A stretch of DNA of 64,000 nt, from positions 33,020 to 97,019 of the forward strand of contig JANBVI010000028.1 in assembly GCA_024239075.1 (NCBI GenBank), written 5' to 3'. Source of the stretch: Fischerella sp. CENA71. Its GTDB lineage: Bacteria; Cyanobacteriota; Cyanobacteriia; Cyanobacteriales; Nostocaceae. This document shows positions 57,191 to 64,000 of this stretch, piece by piece. A program made the position numbers and the translations under genes. The notes below the pieces were generated by a model that did not search any database, was not told the DNA's origin, and saw only the letters and a program-made list of their open reading frames with translations. Position 1 is the first letter of the stretch. Every line of letters starts with the position of its first letter.

Positions 57191-57342
57191 TTTCGTTTTT
57201 TCCTTTTTTGTTGATCATTTTTATGAGGCGTTGTGGCGAAATATTTTGCAGAAAAAATAGGGCTATCAGGTTGCCACTTTGTCCAAACCTGACAACCCAC
57301 AGATAGTCGTAGTAATGCCTCTAGTGTTAGATGTAATTGCAT
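57184..57342 (-). CDS. Small ORF coupled to leuA (52 residues)
   Basis: A short ORF that starts [17 protein letters not shown] and ends in a basic tail KKRKC. A strong AGGAG site lies about seven bases before its ATG, better than anything before leuA. Its stop overlaps the leuA GTG by seven bases, so leuA translation may depend on it. Six of the first 14 residues are leucine, mostly the CTA codon. Within it, TCAGGTT (57266-57272) and AACCTGA (57286-57292) form a perfect stem. A leader-peptide role in leucine control is possible but inferred. Confidence 0.6.
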   Translation of the reverse strand: MQLHLTLEALLRLSVGCQVWTKWQPDSPIFSAKYFATTPHKNDQQKRKKRKC

Positions 57343-57457
57343 AAGAATCTCCTAATCTTTTGGTTTTTAGTTGTTGATTGTTGGTTAAAACTTTGTCCGA
57401 AAAATATAGAGTGAATCTGATTCGCTCTATCTTGAACTAATAGTAAATCTTTAGTAG

Positions 57458-57573
57458 GTAGGGTGCGTTACGGCTTCAGCCTAACGTACCGCCGATAATA
57501 TGGTACGTTACACGCTTATCATCATAATTTTTTATGAAAAATGGTATTAAAATACGCGCCTAACACACCCTAC
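57458..57573. repeat. Inverted-repeat element with GTAGGGTG ends
   Basis: GTAGGGTGCGTTA (57458-57470) and TAACACACCCTAC (57561-57573) are 12-of-13 inverted ends about 116 bp apart. Inside, TAACGTACC and GGTACGTTA make a second dyad. This GGGTGCGTTA type of element is common between cyanobacterial genes. It lies between the two small ORFs upstream of leuA. Confidence 0.65.
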
Positions 57574-57664
57574 AATAATTTTTTTTACTAGAGTTTTTTC
57601 CAGTGAACAAACTACTCTTAACCGTCTGTCTCCTGTTCCCTGTTCTCTTTTTTTATGTAAAATT

Positions 57665-57748
57665 TTATCTGCCTTTAAGGCATAGTAGCAGCCCTAGCCC
57701 TAGTGAAAGGCTAGAAGTTAGTTGTAGAGGAAGCTGCTTAGTAAACAT
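57665..57748 (-). CDS. Leucine-rich 27-residue ORF upstream of leuA
   Basis: Reads MFTKQLPLQLTSSLSLGLGL then LLCLKGR and a stop. Eleven of 27 residues are leucine, including a CTG-CTA-CTA run, comparable with leader peptides of leucine operons. It is on the leuA strand, about 475 bases upstream, with a small GCCTT/AAGGC dyad at its end. No ribosome-binding site is visible and an inverted-repeat element separates it from leuA, so it might instead be a chance hydrophobic ORF. Confidence 0.35.
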   Translation of the reverse strand: MFTKQLPLQLTSSLSLGLGLLLCLKGR

Positions 57749-57890
57749 AGTTTTAGTCTGATAAATCAATGACTAGAAATAATAATAACCTTAAACAATT
57801 CATCAGGTCAAGACGGATAATCTTCAAAAAAATAAAGACTAAAGTCCTCACTACAAACCTTGTTATGCATGAATTTCCAGTTGACAAGTA

Positions 57891-58433
57891 CTATCGTGTG
57901 CGGAGGAAAATTTGTGTAAAGTAAATTTTGCCTTGGCTATTGCTCGCAACACCAATACCAGTCAGATTGTAATTACCTTTGATATTAGCGAGATGCCCTG
58001 AACTACCAAGCCAGGATTTTACGGCTTGTGTAGCAGGATCACTGTAACCCTGGTTATAAGCAATGTTTTCTGCTGCTGCACTGTAGGGAATACCAGTACT
58101 TTGAATTCGCTGTTCAAATCCATCATGACTGAATGGAACTGTACCGTTAGCCATGTTTCGACTATGAGTCCTAGCCTGCTCGTCGATCGCAACGTTACGA
58201 GTCAAAGTTGGTAGACCTTGAGAGGTACGATAATCATTAATTTGCTGAAAAACTGACTCTTCTATAACAGCAGTGTTAATAGTAGATGCTGCGAGTTTAA
58301 TACTATGATTTGGTAGTTGAGAATGCACCCAGCGTTTTGCTATATCAGTTTGACTTGGCGTAGAAATGGCCATGACTCCACTGCTGAGAGTAAAAGCCCC
58401 TAAAAAGATACTGCAAATTGCTGTTCGGAACAT
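57891..58433 (-). CDS. CAP-domain (SCP-like) secreted protein
   Basis: A 180-residue extracytoplasmic protein. The N-terminus (MFRTAICSIFLGAFTLSSGVMA) is a signal peptide. The CAP domain spans about 60-178 with the conserved NDYRTSQGLPTLTRN, DEQARTHSRNMANG, PFSHDGF with its His, and AENIAYNQG and GHLANIKG segments. In bacteria such YkwD-like proteins are linked to the envelope and stress; the catalytic role is unclear. It is a single gene lying downstream of chlP on the same strand, separated from it by the chlP terminator. Confidence 0.9.
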   Translation of the reverse strand: MFRTAICSIFLGAFTLSSGVMAISTPSQTDIAKRWVHSQLPNHSIKLAASTINTAVIEESVFQQINDYRTSQGLPTLTRNVAIDEQARTHSRNMANGTVPFSHDGFEQRIQSTGIPYSAAAENIAYNQGYSDPATQAVKSWLGSSGHLANIKGNYNLTGIGVASNSQGKIYFTQIFLRTR

Positions 58434-58517
58434 CTAAGAATTTCCCTTAAAGCTAGTGAAGTCAATTTTACTCTCTTAGAATAAATTTGTAATCCCATAT
58501 GCATTTTGTTAGTAGCT

Positions 58518-58570
58518 AAAAAAACTAGACGCACCCAAAGCGGAGAAATTACCCCAAATCAGGTGCGTCT
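58518..58570 (-). terminator. Rho-independent terminator of chlP
   Basis: On the reverse strand AGACGCACC (58570-58562) pairs with GGTGCGTCT (58535-58527), with a roughly 26-base loop region, and is followed by AGTTTTTTTAG. It ends about 47 bases past the chlP stop. The T-run supports intrinsic termination. Confidence 0.7.
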
Positions 58571-58616
58571 TGTGTGTTCTCTTCTCAATAACCCTTATAT
58601 CTCACATTATCTGCGA

Positions 58617-59855
58617 TTAGGGAGCAAGGGCATTACCGCGAATTAAGCTACCAATGGTCTTGGCAGTAATTTTGAGTTGGGTAATGGGATTAGCTGGTAC
58701 GACGGTTTTGTACAGATAGCTATCAAAGGTTAGCTTTTGTACATCAAGGTCAGCACACATTTCTACAAATGCCTCGCGGGTGGCATCGGAACGATAGAAT
58801 ACGGTTTGCAATAGGTCTAGGACTTTGTAGGTGAGTCCATATTTTTTATCCCAACGCTTTAAGTATACCTTGAGGTCAGCTTCGGTGGGGATACGAGCGC
58901 CGCCGTTGGACATTTCTACAATAGTTTCAGCACACATGCGTCCAGATTTGGCAGCAAAGTAAATACCTTCTCCAGAGGATTTGGTAACATAACCTGCTGC
59001 ATCTCCTACCAACGCGATGCGACCAACAACGCGACGGGGACGGGGATGTTCAGGAATGGGGTGTGCTTCGACTTTGATAATTTGACCACCTACGAGCTTA
59101 TGGGCAGCACGGGCGCGAATACCAGCTTGCAATTGTTTGATACTGGCTTTGTTAACGTGCATGGTGCCAGTACCGACGGCTACGTGGTCGTATTTGGGGA
59201 AAACCCAAGCGTAGAAGTCAGTAGAAACGTCGTCACCGACGTACATTTCTGCTAGGTCATTGTAATAGACCATTTGCTCTTGGGGCAGGCGAATCCGCTC
59301 TTGGAAAGCGATCGCATAATTGTAATCCCCTGCGTCCATTTCTTTGGCAATACGGGAGTTTGCGCCATCTGCCCCAATAATTAAATCTACTTTGAGGGTT
59401 TTGGCTATGCCTTGGGCGCCGCCTTCTGTATGGTCTACATAGTGGATGGTATAGGGGTCAGTGTTGTTTGTGGGAATATCTAGTTTATGAACGGTGGCAT
59501 TTATTAAATTTGCGCCTAATTTTGCCGCACGATTCCGCAGATAACCATCTAGCACCTCGCGACGGCACATTCCTATATATTCATCTTGTTTTACTAAATT
59601 GATATCAACCTCACGATTGGAGGGTGAAATCATTTTCATCTTCCGCACCTGGCGATCGATAATATCCTGGGGCAGGTCAAATTCGCTGACCATGCACAAA
59701 GGAATTGCACCGCCACAGGGCTTGGCATTATCTAGCTTACGCTCGAACAGGTAGGTTTCGATCCCAGCTTTTGCCAAAGTTTCTGCGGCAGATGAGCCAG
59801 CTGGGCCTGACCCAACAACAGCAACCCGTAATGTCAAAGGTCTACTCCCGATCAT
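58617..59855 (-). CDS. chlP: Geranylgeranyl reductase (chlorophyll/tocopherol synthesis)
   Basis: Reduces the geranylgeranyl chain to phytyl for chlorophyll a and tocopherol. About 412 residues with the FAD-binding RVAVVGSGPAGSSAAETLAKAG (about 10-31), the PCGGAIP loop, DLIIGADGANSRIAKEMD, and the FAD motif RIALVGDAAGYVTKSSGEGIY. The frame opens at a GTG (59858), but the ATG three bases on is more likely. The upstream gap contains STRR repeats. It is followed by a terminator and stands as a single unit, as expected for this essential photosynthesis gene. Confidence 0.96.
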   Translation of the reverse strand: MIGSRPLTLRVAVVGSGPAGSSAAETLAKAGIETYLFERKLDNAKPCGGAIPLCMVSEFDLPQDIIDRQVRKMKMISPSNREVDINLVKQDEYIGMCRREVLDGYLRNRAAKLGANLINATVHKLDIPTNNTDPYTIHYVDHTEGGAQGIAKTLKVDLIIGADGANSRIAKEMDAGDYNYAIAFQERIRLPQEQMVYYNDLAEMYVGDDVSTDFYAWVFPKYDHVAVGTGTMHVNKASIKQLQAGIRARAAHKLVGGQIIKVEAHPIPEHPRPRRVVGRIALVGDAAGYVTKSSGEGIYFAAKSGRMCAETIVEMSNGGARIPTEADLKVYLKRWDKKYGLTYKVLDLLQTVFYRSDATREAFVEMCADLDVQKLTFDSYLYKTVVPANPITQLKITAKTIGSLIRGNALAP

Positions 59856-59959
59856 CACATTTACCGAAAGAATCGTATCACGGACTTTTGGCTCATTTCT
59901 CTGTGTATCTTAGGATTTCACGGAATTGCAATATTCCTTAATGTTTCGCAATCAAAAAT

Positions 59960-60010
59960 GCTGTTTGGGGAATAGGGGATCAGGGATTCGGGATCGGGGA
60001 TCGGGGAACA
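59960..60010. repeat. STRR tract upstream of chlP
   Basis: GGGGAATAGGGGATCAGGGATTCGGGATCGGGG-like units, seven bases in period, between the chlP start and the stop of the next gene. This belongs to the same (C)GGGGAT family as 4818-4878 and 15826-15882. Confidence 0.65.
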
Positions 60011-60011
60011 T

Positions 60012-60623
60012 TTACAGTCGCAGTAAAAGATAAACAAAATAACCAAAAGTTTCTCTGAGAAGAAACTGAAACTTAGTTTTCAAACTGCGATAACGAGTAG
60101 TTGGTGTTGCAGATGGATATGCATCCATTCCTAAGTCTTGCGCCATCAAAACTGCTCGTTTGAGATGCAAAGGATCACTAACAATCAGAAACTTAGATAA
60201 ATGCTGAGATAATGCAATATTCTTTGCATATAAAAGGTTCTGCTGAGTATTTTGAGAAGCAGTTTCAGTTAAGATATTCGCTTTTTTGACACCTTTTGAT
60301 ATTGCATAGCGTTTACCAACAATAGCTTCGGCGATCTCTTTGTTTTTGCCAACTCCACCAGTAAAAATAATATTGTGAACTTTACCATGTTTGTAGAGAT
60401 TAATTGCGTGGTTAATTCGTTCTCGAAAAACTGGTGAGGGTTTTTCTCCCCAAACTTCGGCTCCTAAAACAATAGCTGCATCAGCATGAGTAATCTTGTT
60501 TTTGTTGCTGTAAGTGTAGATGCTAAATGTAATTATTGCAAGTATTGGCATAATTACAGGCAAAAGACAAAGTAAAACGATAGCCAAGTATGACTTTTTG
60601 ATTTTGTCAATCATGAACATCAT
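60012..60623 (-). CDS. YdcF/SanA-like DUF218 protein
   Basis: A 203-residue protein with one N-terminal membrane segment (AIVLLCLLPVIMPILAIITFSIY, about 14-36) and a DUF218 domain. The motifs HADAAIVLGAEVWGEKPSPVFRERINHAINLY, NIIFTGGVGKNKEIAEA and FLIVSDPLHLKRA are characteristic. Relatives such as SanA and ElyC act in envelope homeostasis, and DUF218 may bind nucleotide or sugar ligands. The start may be any of the clustered Met codons near 60623. It is single, divergent from cobL. Confidence 0.85.
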   Translation of the reverse strand: MMFMIDKIKKSYLAIVLLCLLPVIMPILAIITFSIYTYSNKNKITHADAAIVLGAEVWGEKPSPVFRERINHAINLYKHGKVHNIIFTGGVGKNKEIAEAIVGKRYAISKGVKKANILTETASQNTQQNLLYAKNIALSQHLSKFLIVSDPLHLKRAVLMAQDLGMDAYPSATPTTRYRSLKTKFQFLLRETFGYFVYLLLRL

Positions 60624-60827
60624 TTCGTTAACTGAAATTTTGTACTGTCTGCTCTTGTCTCTTTGCTCAAATATTAAAGTAATTAATTAATATTGACTCT
60701 CTCACTTGATTTTTGTCATCCTGCTTTGAGATTACCTCGTGAGTCATAAGCTGGATATATGAGCGATCGCAGATAGCATTAGCTGGTATATTATTTCCAT
60801 TTTCCAAAATCCAAAATCTAAAATCGA

Positions 60828-62048
60828 ATGACTGACGTGCAAAAATGGCTATCTGTGGTAGGTATTGGTGAAGATGGTTTATCAGGATTGAGTGCAATTG
60901 CTCATTCTATACTGCAAAATGCAGAGGTAATAGTTGGTGGAAGTCGTCATTTGGCTATGCTACCAGCCAATGATAAATGCGAAAAAATCATTTGGTCATC
61001 ACCCATCAACATATCTGTAGAAGAAATTCTCCGTCGTCGGGGTCAATCTGTCTGTGTTTTAGCCAGTGGTGATCCCATGTGCTTTGGTATTGGTGTCACC
61101 CTCAGACGCAGCATACCGATGACTGAGATGATTATTATTCCTGCGCCTTCATCTTTCAGCCTTGCCTGTGCCAGACTAGGATGGTCACTTACGGAAGTTG
61201 AGACATTAAGCCTCAACGCTCGTCCTCCAGCTCTACTTCAAAGTGTGATTTACCCTGGGGCGCGATTGTTGATTTTGAGTGAAGGAAAACAAACCCCGGT
61301 AATTGTAGCTGAAATATTGACAAAACGTGGATTTAGTGATAGTAAAATTTCAGTCCTAGAACGCATGGGTGGTTCTCAAGAACGCATCATTGAAGGGACA
61401 GCCGCCTCATGGAAAACTACAGAAGTAGCTGATTTAAATACTATTGCTGTCGAGTGTATTGCTGATCCTGGGGTTGTAGGTTTATCTCGTTTAGCAGGCT
61501 TGCCAGATGATGTTTACCATCATGATGGACAACTCACCAAGCGCGAAGTACGGGCGATCACCCTCGCGGCTTTGGCTCCTGTACCGGCACAATTATTATG
61601 GGATGTAGGTGCAGGATGTGGTTCGATTGGTATTGAATGGATGCGGACTCATGCTCGGTGTAGAGCGATCGCGATTGAACAAAATCCGACTCGATTACAA
61701 TATATTGTTGACAATGCTACTGCCCTTGGTACACCTAATTTACAAATTATCCACGGTAAAGTCCCGACTGCATTAAAAGATTTACCCCAACCTGACGCTA
61801 TTTTTATCGGTGGTGGTGCAACAGCACCAGGTTTGTTTGAAGTATGTTGGCAAGCTTTACGTTCCGGTGGACGCTTGGTTGCTAATGCTGTCACCATCGA
61901 AAGTGAACAAAAATTGCTGCAATGGCACAATCAAGTTGGTGGGGAGTTGATGCGCGTCGCAGTTCAAAGGATTGCTCCCATTGGCGGATTTTTGGGATGG
62001 AAGCCGATGACACCTGTAACGCAGTGGGTTGTAGTGAAGTCTGAGTAG
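60828..62048 (+). CDS. cobL: Precorrin-6Y C5,15-methyltransferase (CbiE-CbiT fusion)
   Basis: A 406-residue cobalamin-synthesis enzyme that methylates C5 and C15 and decarboxylates precorrin-6Y. The N-terminal CbiE half (about 5-205) has WLSVVGIGEDGLSGLS, CVLASGDPMCFGIG and the PAPSSFSLACARLGW segment. The C-terminal CbiT half (about 225-400) has the SAM-binding LLWDVGAGCGSIGIEW motif near 256 and AIFIGGGATAPGLFE. The fusion matches CobL/CbiET. No other cob genes are adjacent apart from the distant CobT-like gene. Convergent with the DUF4870 gene, with STRR-like ATTACCA repeats in the short gap. Confidence 0.94.
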   Translation: MTDVQKWLSVVGIGEDGLSGLSAIAHSILQNAEVIVGGSRHLAMLPANDKCEKIIWSSPINISVEEILRRRGQSVCVLASGDPMCFGIGVTLRRSIPMTEMIIIPAPSSFSLACARLGWSLTEVETLSLNARPPALLQSVIYPGARLLILSEGKQTPVIVAEILTKRGFSDSKISVLERMGGSQERIIEGTAASWKTTEVADLNTIAVECIADPGVVGLSRLAGLPDDVYHHDGQLTKREVRAITLAALAPVPAQLLWDVGAGCGSIGIEWMRTHARCRAIAIEQNPTRLQYIVDNATALGTPNLQIIHGKVPTALKDLPQPDAIFIGGGATAPGLFEVCWQALRSGGRLVANAVTIESEQKLLQWHNQVGGELMRVAVQRIAPIGGFLGWKPMTPVTQWVVVKSE

Positions 62049-62080
62049 CGGTAATATCCCAATTACCAATTACCAATTTC

Positions 62081-62551
62081 TCAATTTCTCAAGAATCTAA
62101 TTGTAAAAGGATAGCGATAGTGTTGACCTTTGTAGGCTTTTACGGAGGCAAAAATGACTAAACATAATTGTATTAATAATAGTATTGATATGAGTATGAT
62201 TAAAATTGTCAATAAAGAATTTAAAGTTGTTTCTAATTGTTTAGAAGCTACATTATTCGTGAGTGCAATCCCACACGTTGTAAACACTAGAAATAGGGAA
62301 ATTATAATTACAATTAATGTATAAACTGTGATTGAAAGCTGAAAGTTTAAAGATTCTTTGCCTTGAAAGTCTATCCATGGGTCTTGTGATTTTTTCCATT
62401 GCCAAATTATCAACGGGCCAAGAAGATTGAGTAATGGAAGATATATGGGTATACCAATAAAGACTAAAAAAATTAATGGTATCCATAACAAAGCCGAGAG
62501 ATGACACAGCATAGCCCAAATACGTATTTGCTTGTTGCTGCTTTCTCTCAT
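62081..62551 (-). CDS. DUF4870-type small membrane protein
   Basis: A 156-residue integral membrane protein with about four hydrophobic segments: HLSALLWIPLIFLVFIGIPIYLPLLNLLGPLIIW, ITVYTLIVIIISLFLVFTTC and LLTILIILISILLLIQLCLVIFASV. DWIDFQGKESLNFQ (here DPWIDFQGKESLNFQLSIT) is the DUF4870 hallmark. The function is not known. The ATG at 62551 is preceded by GAGAGG, and that site lies inside a hairpin with an upstream complement, suggesting translational control. It converges on cobL. Confidence 0.82.
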   Translation of the reverse strand: MRESSNKQIRIWAMLCHLSALLWIPLIFLVFIGIPIYLPLLNLLGPLIIWQWKKSQDPWIDFQGKESLNFQLSITVYTLIVIIISLFLVFTTCGIALTNNVASKQLETTLNSLLTILIILISILLLIQLCLVIFASVKAYKGQHYRYPFTIRFLRN

Positions 62552-62555
62552 AAAA

Positions 62556-62600
62556 CCTCTCAGTATACGGGAAACGAGCGATTATGCGCGACCTGAGAGG
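62556..62600 (-). promoter_or_regulatory. Hairpin sequestering the ribosome-binding site
   Basis: In the mRNA of the DUF4870 gene, CCTCTCAG (62600-62593) precedes CTGAGAGG (62563-62556), its exact complement, 29 bases away. The second arm contains the likely ribosome-binding site (GAGAGG) four bases before the ATG at 62551. Folding would hide the site, like an RNA thermometer or protein-binding switch. No known riboswitch consensus is recognised. Confidence 0.45.
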
Positions 62601-63039
62601 GAAGCAACACATAGCAAGATCCCGAAGGATGGGATGTAAACATCGCCGTGTTCCATTATCGCATTGAGGTGGATTGTCAATACAATCTACTGCTCAGAGT
62701 TCTCACGGTACTGCTAAAACGCTGATGTTTGCGATTTGATCAGTATTATGGCAATAGGTGCGATCGCTATGAACAAAATTAATCTTGACATATAAAGTAT
62801 CTTAATTTACTGGTTTTTAATTTATATACTAGTAGAATAAAATTAGCAGAGGTAACAAAATCAGGCTTTTAATCAAAAAATTGATACCAGTGTGTGAAGA
62901 AAAATTACTTGTTTTATACTTATTACTATCATCATATTGACATTCCAATTTTGAGTCTAAAATTATATAATTTTTTCCGTAAACTAGCATTCAACTCTTG
63001 TAGTATTAGCGTAAAACTTAGAGTTACCAGGTAAGTCTT
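62601..63039. other. Intergenic region, nothing recognised
   Basis: About 440 AT-rich bases between divergent genes. It holds the promoter for the fasciclin gene and probably that of the DUF4870 gene. I see no supported ORF or repeat. Confidence 0.5.
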
Positions 63040-63621
63040 ATGTTTCCTCAAAAAATTCATGCCTTAAGTGGCAAAAAATGGTTTGTCCGATTGGCTTGGG
63101 TGATGGGGATTATTGGTGTCACAACCATGATTAGTTCTCCAGTGTTAGCAAGAAGATTCTATGGCTTTGCCTTTTTGCAACCTTCTGCTTATCGGAACTA
63201 TCCTTATCGCAACTCCAACAGTAACATTGCTGATACTCTTGCTAAGGATGGTAAATATGCCAATCTAGTTTATGAATTGAAAGAAGCTAAACTTTTTGAC
63301 CAGCTGAAACAGCCAGGTTATTTCACAATTTTTGCTCCAACTGATAATGCATTCAATGCCTTAGATAGCAACGTCTTCACCAAATATAGCAACAACCGTG
63401 AGAAAGTTTTGAAATATCACGTGATTGTCGGTGAAATTACTCCAGAGCAATTAAAAACCGGAGTTCTGAAAACTCTAGAAGGCACTGAACTCAAAATTAC
63501 CGAACAGGCTGATGGTGAAATTAAGATAGGTAATGCTAAAGTCAACCATCCTGCTACAACTACCACCAATGGTGTGATTGTCCAAATTAACGGCCTACTC
63601 ATGCCTTCTGATATTCAATAG
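63040..63621 (+). CDS. Fasciclin-domain secreted protein
   Basis: A 193-residue envelope protein. Basic N-terminus, hydrophobic run (LAWVMGIIGVTTMISS) and a VLARR-type cleavage site near residue 38 form a signal peptide. The fasciclin domain (about 62-190) has NIADTLAKDGKYANLVYELKEA, FTIFAPTDNAFNAL, LKYHVIVGEI and ATTTTNGVIVQINGLLMPSD. Fasciclin domains mediate adhesion; this one is likely periplasmic or surface-located. A terminator-like stem follows at 63787. Confidence 0.93.
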   Translation: MFPQKIHALSGKKWFVRLAWVMGIIGVTTMISSPVLARRFYGFAFLQPSAYRNYPYRNSNSNIADTLAKDGKYANLVYELKEAKLFDQLKQPGYFTIFAPTDNAFNALDSNVFTKYSNNREKVLKYHVIVGEITPEQLKTGVLKTLEGTELKITEQADGEIKIGNAKVNHPATTTTNGVIVQINGLLMPSDIQ

Positions 63622-63786
63622 TAACAAGCTTTAGAGTCTGCGGTAGGGCATTCCGTGGACTTAAAACAAAGCTCATCGCCTCCGAAGCAATAGCTGGATT
63701 GGATGAGAAGCCTACACTGTATGCTTGCATCAGTGTAGGAGTATGTCACCTGATGTTGTTAAATATCATTAAACTATCCTAGAATA

Positions 63787-63823
63787 TCCCACAGTTTTGT
63801 TTTTCACAAAGCTGAGGGATTTT
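63787..63823 (+). terminator. Terminator after fasciclin gene
   Basis: TCCCACAGTTTTG (63787-63799) and CAAAGCTGAGGGA (63807-63819) pair at 11 of 13 positions, followed by TTTTTG. The 165-base distance from the stop leaves room for a 3' UTR. The remaining 63824-64000 shows only a short repeated GATACAGCT motif. Confidence 0.6.
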
Positions 63824-64000
63824 TGAATTTAATCGGGCTTATGCAGGTGTCTTATCACATAAGAACCCCGACTTTTTCAAAGATACAGCTGGCGAATAGG
63901 GGGTATGACCCCCTAATACAGATCAAGAAGTGAAATCAGAAGATACAGCTAGTTGAGAATCTAGTGACATCTCATTTGCTCATATGACACTGCATCCCTT

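Noticed and set aside
60667-60897. 76-codon minus-strand ORF
   Set aside because: Overlaps the well-supported start of cobL in antisense and has no recognisable features.

Overview
The window looks like chromosomal DNA of a filamentous cyanobacterium of the Nostoc group. Evidence from the sequence: the palindrome GCGATCGC (HIP1) recurs throughout; a light-type chlorophyll gene (chlP) is present; dnaE ends in the N-half of a split intein; there is a RexT/TrxA2 redox pair, a chemoreceptor with a cyanobacteriochrome-like GAF domain, an FHA regulator next to a Ser/Thr kinase, and many intergenic heptamer repeats and small inverted-repeat elements. No rRNA, tRNA, CRISPR array or prophage was recognised.

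Layout. 1-5.6 kb: a membrane/coiled-coil protein cut by the left edge, an unknown gene divergent from a small ribbon-helix-helix-like regulator with palindromic operators between them, a haem catalase and tmk. 5.7-10.8 kb: a GNAT enzyme, then a redox/electrophile block: rexT divergent from trxA2 across an 11-bp-arm palindrome, followed by a dehydrogenase, a glutathione transferase, an Old Yellow Enzyme and a nitroreductase. 10.9-17.3 kb: a photoreceptor-type chemoreceptor, a class I aldolase and an aspartate aminotransferase. 17.4-21.4 kb: a toxin-antitoxin pair, MITE-like elements and split dnaE. 21.4-30.6 kb: envelope and secreted proteins (OmpA-like, pectate-lyase-fold plus SLH), a U32 RNA-hydroxylase-like protein carrying in-frame repeat insertions, a TPR protein, and an IS630-family element. 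30.7-35.5 kb: a solute-binding protein, a CobT-like protein, DUF2232 and a Crp-type regulator.

35.9-40.2 kb holds a possible signalling cassette: FHA plus winged-helix regulator, membrane Ser/Thr kinase, and a membrane-tethered periplasmic-binding-like protein. It is followed by recQ and a Wzc-like polysaccharide co-polymerase. 45.9-54.9 kb holds rnz and a same-strand three-gene group made of a dynamin-like GTPase, a large SrfB/Hsp70-like ATPase and an unknown 400-residue protein; this is the best candidate here for an undescribed system. 55.4-64 kb holds leuA with two overlooked small upstream ORFs, a CAP protein, chlP, a YdcF-like protein, cobL, a DUF4870 protein whose ribosome-binding site lies in a hairpin, and a fasciclin protein.

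Repeats are a theme. Two 114-bp elements with 10-bp target duplications lie at 15.9 and 18.3 kb. A GC-richer repeat has entered at least two unrelated genes in frame. Repeats with inverted arms separate the genes of the GTPase/SrfB group. All functional calls come from reading the translated sequences and recognising motifs; no database search was run.
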